Positions 7,061 through 13,990 of a stretch of 22,839 bases of DNA are shown here, piece by piece (position 1 is the first letter of the stretch; each line of letters begins with the position of its first letter). A program made the position numbers and the translations under genes. Location of the stretch: NCBI GenBank assembly GCA_002352445.1, contig DEIL01000244.1:1-22839 (forward strand). Direction: 5' to 3'. Under the pieces are notes generated by a model. That model was given only the letters and a program-made list of their open reading frames with translations, did no database searches and was not told the origin of the DNA. This stretch comes from Desulfobulbaceae bacterium UBA2775. GTDB lineage: Bacteria; Desulfobacterota; Desulfobulbia; Desulfobulbales; Desulfocapsaceae.

Positions 7061-7812
7061 TGAGTAAAGACTCTGGGATTGAGTTTCAAGCTGGAGTCTT
7101 CCTGGTTGACAAGCCTGTTGGTTTAACTTCTTTTTCGGTTGTCAGCAGGGTCCGGCGAGTTTTAGGCATTAAAAAAGTTGGTCATGCAGGTACCCTGGAT
7201 CCGTTTGCTACAGGACTGCTTATAGTTTGTGCCGGGAGGCCTGCAACAAAACTAATTTCCCGCTTTATGGAAGGGGAAAAAGAATATCTTGCCACTCTGT
7301 GCCTCGGTGTTGCAACTGAGACATTTGATACGGAGGGCGAGATTACCAAAAGAAGAAGTGTGGGCAGATTATCTGAGAATGAGATTGAAAAATGTCTCGG
7401 GCGGTTCAGAGGGTTGCAGTTGCAGGTGCCACCACAGTATTCAGCTTTAAAGCACAAGGGTAAGCCTCTGTACTATTATGCCCGCAGGGGAATAGAAGTT
7501 AAAAAAGAACCTCGAAAAATTGATATTTCTCTCCTTGAACGAATCGATGGTAAGTATGGTCTTTCAGGAGAACAAGCGGAATTGAAGCTGAGGGTTGTGT
7601 GCAGTAAAGGTACGTATATCCGAACACTTGCATCCGATATCGGAGAAGATTTAGGGTGTGGAGCGCATCTTACAGCATTGCGTCGGACAAAAAGCGGATG
7701 TTTCTCCATTGAGAACAGCCTGACTATGGATGATTTTAGTGCCGGCGATGCAAGGGAGAGGTTTCTGAAGAAGATGTTCACTGTGGAAGAAGTATGTAAA
7801 CTATTGCAATAA
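7060..7812 (+). CDS. truB: tRNA pseudouridine(55) synthase TruB
   Basis: TruB converts U55 of the tRNA T-loop to pseudouridine. The 250-residue protein shows LVDKPVGLTSFSVVSRVRR (motif I), the catalytic Asp47 in GHAGTLDPFATG, EKEYLATLCLGVATETFDTEG, VPPQYSALKHKGKPLYYYAR and VVCSKGTYIRTLASDIGEDLG. ATG 7060 is chosen over TTG 7057 because it has AAGAG about 9 nt upstream and overlaps the preceding stop. E. coli TruB has 314 residues; this one stops soon after the catalytic domain and seems to lack the C-terminal PUA-like domain. No PUA-like continuation was noticed downstream. It is the last gene before a 269-bp gap to rpsO. Confidence 0.93.
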   Translation: MSKDSGIEFQAGVFLVDKPVGLTSFSVVSRVRRVLGIKKVGHAGTLDPFATGLLIVCAGRPATKLISRFMEGEKEYLATLCLGVATETFDTEGEITKRRSVGRLSENEIEKCLGRFRGLQLQVPPQYSALKHKGKPLYYYARRGIEVKKEPRKIDISLLERIDGKYGLSGEQAELKLRVVCSKGTYIRTLASDIGEDLGCGAHLTALRRTKSGCFSIENSLTMDDFSAGDARERFLKKMFTVEEVCKLLQ

Positions 7813-8081
7813 TCTAACGAGTTGGATAGTGTAATAGTGTAAAGAAAGAAGTATAAAAAGTATCTAACCCGGTTTGCAGAGGTACGCCACCTAATCCTGT
7901 AAGCCTGCTGTTGTAATGTAGAGTTGTTTCGTAATAAGAACTGAATAAGATTGTAATACTCTATTTGACCTTGACAAATTTTTAAAAGGTCGAATTGTTG
8001 GATGGTCAAGTAAAAATTTTATGACATCTTCAGTCTTATACATGTAAATATCTAATAGTATAATGTTTCAGGAGGGTTGTC
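7813..8081 (+). other. AT-rich intergenic region before rpsO
   Basis: A 269-bp gap without a protein gene. It has a TTGACA box at 7971-7976 without a convincing -10 at 17 nt, and a TATAAT at 8059-8064 that is too near the Shine-Dalgarno to act as the rpsO -10. An rpsO promoter or an S15-responsive leader is plausible here, since S15 often autoregulates, but no known leader fold was recognised. Confidence 0.4.
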
Positions 8082-8351
8082 GTGGCACAGTCAGCGGTAA
8101 GAAAAAATGAAATAATTGAGAAATTTAAAACTCATGGTTCCGATACAGGGTCGTCAGAGGTGCAGATTGCTCTTCTTACAGATCGTATTATGTACCTTAC
8201 CGAGCACTTTAAAATTCATAAAAAAGATCATCATTCAAGGCAGGGGCTCCTAAAAATGGTAGGTCAGCGTCGCAGTCTGCTTGATTATCTGAAGAAAAAA
8301 GACGTTAACAAGTATCGAACGATACTGAAGGAACTTGGTCTCCGTAAATAA
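8082..8351 (+). CDS. rpsO: 30S ribosomal protein S15
   Basis: S15 is a primary 16S rRNA-binding protein of the small subunit. The 89 residues match the family along their full length: THGSDTGSSEVQIALLT, HKKDHHSRQGLLKMVGQRR and SLLDYLKKKD are diagnostic. The start is GTG 8082 with GGAGG at 8071-8075, 6 nt upstream. Located after truB and before pnp, as in E. coli. Here, however, a strong terminator follows rpsO and a mobile-like repeat separates it from pnp, so co-transcription with pnp is likely to be weak. Confidence 0.98.
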   Translation: MAQSAVRKNEIIEKFKTHGSDTGSSEVQIALLTDRIMYLTEHFKIHKKDHHSRQGLLKMVGQRRSLLDYLKKKDVNKYRTILKELGLRK

Positions 8352-8406
8352 ATGCTATTACCAACCCACATCGTGTTGGTTGGTTCAGGTAGAGTATAAA
8401 CGATTA

Positions 8407-8446
8407 CCTCAAGCAGTCCCGAATGGGAAAACTGCTTGAGGTTTTT
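8407..8446 (+). terminator. Rho-independent terminator after rpsO
   Basis: An 11-bp perfect stem, CCTCAAGCAGT (8407-8417) paired with ACTGCTTGAGG (8431-8441), has a 13-nt loop and is followed by TTTTTATT. It lies 56 bp after the rpsO stop and should end the rimP-rpsO transcript. In E. coli a terminator is also present between rpsO and pnp, with partial read-through. Confidence 0.9.
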
Positions 8447-8620
8447 ATTATTTAAGGAAGACCATACCCCGATAAACGGGATAATTGCCTTGGTGGTGAT
8501 TCCTAACATTTTGATATGAAAAATAATTGTTTAATTCTATCATAAAAGTAAGGAAATTAAGAGTAAGGCACTAAAAAAAGCATACGGGGCTGGTGGATAA
8601 TCCAGTCAATTAACATGACG

Positions 8621-8783
8621 CTAGGAGGTTGTCCGAGAATAAGCATTTTGGTTAAAATCGAGGTTTTACATAAAAATAAGCTCAGCCATATACGTGATAT
8701 CGGAGTCTAAGCTTACCTGCGAGTATTATTTTTTTAAAAAAACCAAGAGTTTGGGCAAAATGCATTCTCGGACAGGCTCCTAG
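8621..8783. repeat. MITE-like inverted-repeat element, copy 2
   Basis: A 163-bp element with terminal inverted repeats. The left end is ctaggaggttgtccgagaat (8621-8640); the reverse complement of the right end (8764-8783) is ctaggagcctgtccgagaat, identical at 18 of 20 positions. The ends carry the palindrome CTAG. The body matches copy 1 (64-255) but lacks about 29 bp near the right end, which removes one arm of the inner inverted repeat. No open reading frame. It lies in the pnp leader, ending 32 bp before the start codon. Confidence 0.8.
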
Positions 8784-8815
8784 GCTTTTCCCGATGCTAA
8801 ACATTTGGAGAAAAT

Positions 8816-10894
8816 ATGTTTAATAAAGTTGAAACTGAAATAGATGGGAAAACGATTTCCATCGAAACCGGCAAGATTGCCAAACAGGCATCAGGTTCGG
8901 TTGTGATCAGGTGTGGAGACACTGTAGTGCTTGTTACGGCTGTAGGTGCAAAAGAGAGTAAACCTGAACTCGGTTTTTTGCCTCTTACAATTGAATATCA
9001 AGAAAAACTCGCCTCAGTGGGCAGGATACCAGGGAATTATTTCAGGCGGGAAATAGGTCGGCCCAGTGATAATGAAGTGCTGACCTGCCGCATAACAGAT
9101 CGTCCTCTTCGCCCACTTTTCCCGGACGGATATTGTTCTGAAACACAGGTTATTGCTACCGTTCTTTCTGCAGATCAGGAAAATTTACCGGATATTCTTT
9201 CCTTGACCGGAGCATCCTGTGCTTTGACTCTATCTGATGTGCCGTTTAACGGTCCGGTAGCAGGTGGACGTGTGGGGTGCATCGATGGAAAGTACGTTCT
9301 GAACCCAACTGTTTCAGAATTGAAGAAATCCTCAATGGATATTGTTGTTGCCTGTACTCGTCAGGCGGTTGTAATGGTTGAAGGTAAGGCGGATGAGTTG
9401 AGTGAAGACGAAGTGCTTTCCGGCATATTCTTTGCTTTTGAGCAGTTGCAGCCATTGATCGATTTGCAGGAGGAGCTGCAGAGATCAGTAGGTAAACAAA
9501 AACGTGAGGTCGAAGCTCCTGTTGTTGACGAGGTACTTCTGGAAGAGATTCGTAAAGTAGCTGCGACAGGTATGGAAAAAGTCTTTAACACTTCTGATAA
9601 AATTGAACGTGGAAAGGTTTACGACGAGCTGAAAGCTTCTGTCCTTGCTGAGCTGGATGAAACGGGAGAGCAGAAAAACAGTATCAAAGATCTCCTGTCA
9701 TCGTATAAAAAATCATTTATGCGGAATAAAATCGCCGAGAATGAAATTCGGATTGGCGGGCGCAAATTTGATGAAATTCGTTCCATCTCCTGTGAAGCTG
9801 AATATCTGCCTCGAACCCATGGTTCTGCTCTCTTTACCCGGGGCGAGACACAGGCTCTGGTTACTGCTACCCTGGGAAGTGAACGCGATAAGCAGCGTGT
9901 AGAAACTTTGAATGGTGAGGAACTGAGACGATTCATGCTTCACTATAACTTTCCTCCGTATTGTGTTGGAGAAGCGCGGTTTCTTAGAGGTCCTTCCCGG
10001 CGTGATGTTGGCCATGGCACCCTGGCTGCACGGGGGCTGGAAGCCGTGTTACCTTCTGAGGAGGAGTTTCCTTATTCTATCAGAGTAGTTTCTGAGATCC
10101 TTGAATCTAACGGTTCTTCCTCCATGGCAACAGTCTGCGGCGGGAGTATGGCTATGATGGATGCCGGTGTACCGATAAAGCGGCCTGTTTCCGGTATCGC
10201 CATGGGGTTGATCAAAGAAGGTGAGAAGATTGTTATTTTATCAGATATTCTAGGTGATGAGGATCATCTGGGAGATATGGACTTTAAAGTAGTTGGCACC
10301 TGTGATGGAATAACATCACTGCAAATGGACATTAAAATTGATGGTGTTGATCGCGAAATCATGGGCAATGCACTTTCTCAGGCGAAAGAGGGGCGTATAC
10401 ATATCCTCTCTGAGATGGAAAAAGGGATAGCCAAAGCTCGTGATGGGGTTGTTGACCATGCTCCGAAGTATATTGTTCACAAGATCAGCCAGGATAAAAT
10501 ACGTGACATTATTGGACCAGGGGGAAAAATCATCAAAGAATTGTCTGCCGAATTTGATGCCAAAATTGAGGTAGATGATTCCGGACTGGTAAAAATGTTT
10601 GCCTTAAATGGTGACCTTGCCGATGCTCTTGTTGAAAAGGTAAAAGCTATTACCGCAGAGGCTGAAGTTGGCGGAGTCTATAAAGGTACTGTAAAGACAA
10701 TAAAAGATTTCGGTGCCTTTGTGGAGATTCTACCAGGAACTGACGGCCTTGTTCATATCTCTGAACTTGCTCATGAAAGAGTAGGGAAAGTGAGTGATGT
10801 GGTAAGTGAAGGTGATATTATGGAGGTCAAGGTGCTTGATGTTGACAACCGTGGCCGGATCCGCTTAAGTCGCAAGGCGCTGCTTGAAAAATAA
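8816..10894 (+). CDS. pnp: polyribonucleotide nucleotidyltransferase (PNPase)
   Basis: PNPase is a phosphorolytic 3'-to-5' exoribonuclease, usually a trimer and part of the degradosome. The 692-residue length is standard. Domains in order: first RNase PH-like domain (about 1-230, with REIGRPSDNEVLTCRITDRPLRPLFP), an alpha-helical linker (about 240-310), a second RNase PH domain with FPPYCVGEARFLRGPSRRD and the catalytic DEDHLGDMDFK, KH domain with GPGG at 567-570, and S1 domain (about 620-688). GGAG 6 nt before the ATG supports the start. In E. coli pnp expression is controlled by RNase III and PNPase acting on a leader hairpin; here the leader contains a repeat element, which may alter this control. 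A terminator follows at 10921-10957. Confidence 0.98.
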   Translation: MFNKVETEIDGKTISIETGKIAKQASGSVVIRCGDTVVLVTAVGAKESKPELGFLPLTIEYQEKLASVGRIPGNYFRREIGRPSDNEVLTCRITDRPLRPLFPDGYCSETQVIATVLSADQENLPDILSLTGASCALTLSDVPFNGPVAGGRVGCIDGKYVLNPTVSELKKSSMDIVVACTRQAVVMVEGKADELSEDEVLSGIFFAFEQLQPLIDLQEELQRSVGKQKREVEAPVVDEVLLEEIRKVAATGMEKVFNTSDKIERGKVYDELKASVLAELDETGEQKNSIKDLLSSYKKSFMRNKIAENEIRIGGRKFDEIRSISCEAEYLPRTHGSALFTRGETQALVTATLGSERDKQRVETLNGEELRRFMLHYNFPPYCVGEARFLRGPSRRDVGHGTLAARGLEAVLPSEEEFPYSIRVVSEILESNGSSSMATVCGGSMAMMDAGVPIKRPVSGIAMGLIKEGEKIVILSDILGDEDHLGDMDFKVVGTCDGITSLQMDIKIDGVDREIMGNALSQAKEGRIHILSEMEKGIAKARDGVVDHAPKYIVHKISQDKIRDIIGPGGKIIKELSAEFDAKIEVDDSGLVKMFALNGDLADALVEKVKAITAEAEVGGVYKGTVKTIKDFGAFVEILPGTDGLVHISELAHERVGKVSDVVSEGDIMEVKVLDVDNRGRIRLSRKALLEK

Positions 10895-10920
10895 TTTTAT
10901 TCCGGCTGTTGCGGGATTAG

Positions 10921-10957
10921 AAAAGCCGGCTCTTTAACAAGGAGTCGGCTTTTTTTT
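10921..10957 (+). terminator. Rho-independent terminator after pnp
   Basis: A 12-bp stem (10921-10932 paired with 10942-10953, one G-T wobble) has a 9-nt loop and a run of eight Ts. It begins 26 bp after the pnp stop and separates pnp from dut. Confidence 0.93.
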
Positions 10958-10983
10958 GTTACTTTTATGATAATGATCATAAT
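10956..10983 (+). promoter_or_regulatory. putative dut promoter with overlapping inverted repeat
   Basis: TTGTTA (10956-10961), a 16-nt spacer and CATAAT (10978-10983, five of six) suggest a sigma-70 promoter starting near 10990. A perfect inverted repeat, TTATGAT-AATG-ATCATAA (10965-10982), covers the spacer and most of the -10, a position typical of repressor operators. The word TGATAATGATCATAA resembles a Fur box (left half 7 of 7, right half 5 of 7), but chance in AT-rich DNA is possible. Confidence 0.4.
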
Positions 10984-11010
10984 TGTTAGAGAAATAATAA
11001 TTGTCCCATT

Positions 11011-11466
11011 ATGGTAGGAAAACGCATAAAGTTCTGTTGGCTTTCTCCAACAGATAAACAGGACCTGAATCTACCGCAATATGAGACTGTGGGAGCAGCG
11101 GGGATGGATGTAGAGGCCGCTGTACATAGAACTTTGAGCATTGATCCTGGAGAAATTGTACTGCTGCCAACCGGCTTTGCTGTGGCACTTCCGGAAGGGT
11201 ATGAATTGCAGGTACGTCCGCGTAGTGGTCTTGCTGTAAAACATGGAATTACTGTAGTTAACAGTCCGGGTACAATTGATGAGGATTATCGTGGGGAGGT
11301 GAAGATAGCTTTAATCAATCTAAGCAAAGCTGTGTTTACGGTAAGAAGGGGTGATCGCATTGCTCAGCTTGTACTTGCGCCTGTAGCAAAAGCACGACTC
11401 GATATTGTAAGTGAGTTGAATACAACAGATAGAGGAACCGGCGGCTTTGGTCATACCGGATTATGA
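11011..11466 (+). CDS. dut: deoxyuridine 5'-triphosphate nucleotidohydrolase (dUTPase)
   Basis: dUTPase hydrolyses dUTP to dUMP and pyrophosphate, keeping uracil out of DNA and feeding thymidylate synthesis; it works as a homotrimer. All five family motifs are visible in 151 residues: AAGMDVEA (I), VRPRSGLA (II), VNSPGTIDEDYRGEV with the catalytic Asp and Tyr (III), GDRIAQLVL (IV) and the C-terminal DRGTGGFGHTG arm (V). The Shine-Dalgarno is weak (gaga about 20 nt upstream), and no better start is seen. The next gene begins 4 bp after the stop, so the two form a likely operon transcribed from the promoter at 10956-10983. Confidence 0.96.
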   Translation: MVGKRIKFCWLSPTDKQDLNLPQYETVGAAGMDVEAAVHRTLSIDPGEIVLLPTGFAVALPEGYELQVRPRSGLAVKHGITVVNSPGTIDEDYRGEVKIALINLSKAVFTVRRGDRIAQLVLAPVAKARLDIVSELNTTDRGTGGFGHTGL

Positions 11467-11470
11467 CAGA

Positions 11471-12241
11471 ATGCGATTCTCAGTTTTAGGTAGTGGCAGC
11501 CGCGGTAATTCCGTCTATATAGAAAGTGGGAAAACAGCCATTCTGATTGATGGCGGATTTTCCGGTAAAGAACTGGCAAAACGGCTTCATTCTATTGACC
11601 GCGACCTTTCCGATGTCAAGGCAATTTGTGTTACCCATGAGCACAATGATCATATAGGCGGGGTCGGTGTTGTTTCCAGGCGGTGCTCCATTCCAGTACT
11701 TGCAAACCTGGGTACATTTGAGGCCGGGGAGAAGCGTCTCGGAAGATTGTATCAGCGTATCGAGTTTGAGACGGGGGATCGTATTGAATTTCAGGATCTC
11801 ACAATACGATCATTTCGGATATCCCATGACACTGCTGATCCTGTCGGGTTTGTCATTGGAAACGATAAACTGTCCCTGGGGTACTGTACTGATACTGGTA
11901 AAGTGTCTCATCTCATGGAGAGAAGGCTGACTGGATGTAATGGACTTATCCTTGAATTCAACCACAACCCGGAGATGTTAAAAAATGGACCTTATCCTTT
12001 ATCGCTGCAACAGCGGGTACGGTCAAGTCAGGGGCATTTGTCAAATGAGGATGGGGCGGCCTTCTTAAAGAAAGTTCTCTCCGACCAGCTGCAGATGATC
12101 GTTCTTGCACACTTGAGTGATACAAATAATACTCCCGAGCTGGCTACAATTGAGGCGGAAAGAATCCTTTCAAATAGCAGGGGGCCAGAAATGATAATTG
12201 CTTCTCAAAACAGGCCTACACCACTTATTACCCTGTCTTGA
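11471..12241 (+). CDS. MBL-fold metallohydrolase, YycJ/WalJ-like
   Basis: A metallo-beta-lactamase-fold protein of 256 residues. Metal-ligand motifs: THEHNDHIGG (HxHxDH) near residue 58, SHD near 118, a Cys/Asp site in YCTDTGKV, and HLSDTNNTPE near the C-terminus. The N-terminus MRFSVLGSGSRGNSVYIES is typical of the YycJ/WalJ-like COG1235 group, some of which are 5'-3' exonucleases or phosphodiesterases; the substrate here is unknown. ATG 11471 is preferred over TTG 11447, which lies inside dut, because it gives the standard family N-terminus. It follows dut by 4 bp. Its 3' end overlaps the convergent yhbY gene by 14 bp. Confidence 0.88.
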   Translation: MRFSVLGSGSRGNSVYIESGKTAILIDGGFSGKELAKRLHSIDRDLSDVKAICVTHEHNDHIGGVGVVSRRCSIPVLANLGTFEAGEKRLGRLYQRIEFETGDRIEFQDLTIRSFRISHDTADPVGFVIGNDKLSLGYCTDTGKVSHLMERRLTGCNGLILEFNHNPEMLKNGPYPLSLQQRVRSSQGHLSNEDGAAFLKKVLSDQLQMIVLAHLSDTNNTPELATIEAERILSNSRGPEMIIASQNRPTPLITLS

Positions 12242-12563
12242 ATATAATCCTTTTATCCTTTTGTCTTTTTGGGTTGGCTTTGTAGAGGATGAGAGTTTTG
12301 CCGATGAGCTGGACGAGTGCACTTGACGTTTGATCAGGAATAAGTTGTGCAGCCTCTGTTTTTTTCACGTCACTGTTATTTCCGATCTTGACTTTAATTA
12401 GCTCATGGTGGAGAAGTTCCGTCTCAATGGTTCCAAGTAGTCCTTCGGTTAAACCTTCTTTACCGATTTTGACAACTGGTGAGAGGGGGTGAGCCAATCC
12501 CTTTAAATATTTCTTCTGTTTTATAGTCAACTCTTGAGCAGGCCCCAGGTTTTCATCCGACAT
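12228..12563 (-). CDS. yhbY: YhbY family RNA-binding protein (CRM domain)
   Basis: A single CRM-domain protein of 111 residues. YhbY of E. coli associates with pre-50S ribosomal particles and RNA. The family signature is clear: LTIKQKKYLKGLAHPLSPVV, then KIGKEGLTEGLLGTIETELLHHELIKVKI, and a closing VQLIGKTLILYKANPK. A GAGG sequence about 11 nt before the ATG may serve as Shine-Dalgarno. It lies 52 bp downstream of the TraB-family gene on the same strand, so the two may be co-transcribed. Its last 14 bp overlap the end of the convergent MBL gene, and no terminator was found between these genes. Confidence 0.92.
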   Translation of the reverse strand: MSDENLGPAQELTIKQKKYLKGLAHPLSPVVKIGKEGLTEGLLGTIETELLHHELIKVKIGNNSDVKKTEAAQLIPDQTSSALVQLIGKTLILYKANPKRQKDKRIIFKTG

Positions 12564-12615
12564 TTATTAGATATCCTCATATAGGAGTTTGTAAGGTTGT
12601 TTTTTATACGATTAT

Positions 12616-13812
12616 TTATCCGACAAGATTCTTGAAAATTTCATAACCTCCTACCCACGTTCCTATTGCTGAGCCAAGCCCGGTTAACAGAAAGACTAAA
12701 AATACCCTGAGTAGTTTGTTCTTCCACCAGCCCTTCAGGGTGGCAATATCGTCCCCGGCAGATTCAAACTCTTTAACTACAGGGGGTCGGGTCATCACCT
12801 GGATAAAGGCTGTTACATATCCCGCCCCGATAACTGGGGTCAGGCTGGTAAGCGGTGCTGAGGCAAAGGCACCTATTGTGGTCAGTGGGTGAGCAAAAGC
12901 CAGTAATGCGCCGATGGCTGCAGGGATACCATTTGCCATTATCCAGAAGAGTACATTGGCTCCGGCATCGGAGGCTCCCTTTTGCATTCCTATAACCACG
13001 ATTGAGCTGATAATGAGAAGAGGTATGGCCCAACCTGCAAGCTTAAAACCTTTCGAAACCGGAGGAATTTTGGAAATTTCACTAATCTGACCCTGGTTGT
13101 TGCTGTTGAACTGTTTTTTCATCCCTGCAACATGACCGGCTCCGACAACTGCTACAATTCTTTTCCCGGGGGATGTTTTGATTTTTTCGGTCAGGAAGAT
13201 ATCTCTCTCATCAATGAGAACTCTCTTCAAATCGGGCAGGGTTTCACCCATTTCATCCATAAGCTCTGAGAGAACATCCTTCTGTTTAAGTTCTGCGAGC
13301 TTTTCTTCTGTAATTTCTTCTTTATCGAAGAGGCTTACGAGTAATGAGGAGAGCAGGTAGCCTTTTTTGAGAAATGATGTTGACTTCCAGGCCCGGCGCA
13401 GGGTGATGCGAACATCTCTATCACACAGTGAAATTGGAATCTGATAATGGTTTGCGGTTTCAGCGGCAGCAAGGAGCTCTGCCCCGGGTTTAACTCCCAG
13501 TGTTCCCCCCAGCCGTTTTTGATAGGATGCCATCAGAAGACTGATAAGAAGGGTTGAGAGCTGTTTGTTTTTGATAATTTTTTTGAGGTCAAGAGACTGC
13601 CATTTCTTTTTCTGGGAAAGTGCCTGGTATCTCTGGTCATCAAGTTCCAGGCAGACGCAATCGGGCTGCTCCTGCTCTATTACAGTTTTGACAAGATCTA
13701 CAGACTCCTGGGAAATGTGAGCTGTTCCCACAAGGATAATGGTTCTGTCGTCATTCTCTAAGACATGAACATCGTTACTGTATTCGTTGGCAGGAAAAGG
13801 TGAATCTGTCAT
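12616..13812 (-). CDS. TraB/PrgY family membrane protein
   Basis: A 398-residue protein of the TraB/PrgY family. The soluble N-terminal part has the family motifs GTAHIS (29-34), ELDDQR (56-61), CDRDVRITLRR (130-140) and GAGHVAG (224-230), the His/Glu/Arg set shared with Tiki and gumN-type proteins that are proposed or shown to be metal-dependent proteases. The C-terminal part has about four hydrophobic segments (roughly 257-276, 284-307, 310-340 and 366-388), so it is probably an inner-membrane protein. PrgY of Enterococcus plasmids inhibits a peptide pheromone; chromosomal homologues are of unknown function. It lies between mltD and yhbY on the same strand, with a 178-bp gap to mltD. The Shine-Dalgarno is not clear. 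Confidence 0.87.
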   Translation of the reverse strand: MTDSPFPANEYSNDVHVLENDDRTIILVGTAHISQESVDLVKTVIEQEQPDCVCLELDDQRYQALSQKKKWQSLDLKKIIKNKQLSTLLISLLMASYQKRLGGTLGVKPGAELLAAAETANHYQIPISLCDRDVRITLRRAWKSTSFLKKGYLLSSLLVSLFDKEEITEEKLAELKQKDVLSELMDEMGETLPDLKRVLIDERDIFLTEKIKTSPGKRIVAVVGAGHVAGMKKQFNSNNQGQISEISKIPPVSKGFKLAGWAIPLLIISSIVVIGMQKGASDAGANVLFWIMANGIPAAIGALLAFAHPLTTIGAFASAPLTSLTPVIGAGYVTAFIQVMTRPPVVKEFESAGDDIATLKGWWKNKLLRVFLVFLLTGLGSAIGTWVGGYEIFKNLVG

Positions 13813-13990
13813 GTTATATTTTTAATCATCTAACCCGAATAGACCGGAAATTTTTAAATGTTTGTAAGCAGGTGCAGCCTGAACAGAAATTTTCTGCAAG
13901 ATAGGCATCATTAAGGTGGTTGTCATCTTAAAAGTTCGTATAAAGGGAGAGCCGGGAGGGTAGCAGTCCGTTAAAAAGTGTTCTGGGGAG

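Larger units (their letters stand above)
8352..8815 (+). other. rpsO-pnp intergenic region
   Basis: 464 bp without a protein gene. From left to right it has a weak hairpin (accaac / gttggt near 8360-8380), the rpsO terminator (8407-8446), about 170 bp of AT-rich sequence with no recognised motif (8450-8620), the repeat element (8621-8783) and 32 bp leading to pnp that include its Shine-Dalgarno. No good sigma-70 promoter for pnp was found. The best -10-like box, TATCAT at 8538-8543, lacks a paired -35. Confidence 0.5.

Noticed and set aside
8059..8064. TATAAT just before rpsO
   Set aside because: A start about 7 nt downstream would fall in the Shine-Dalgarno at 8071-8075, and there is no matching -35.
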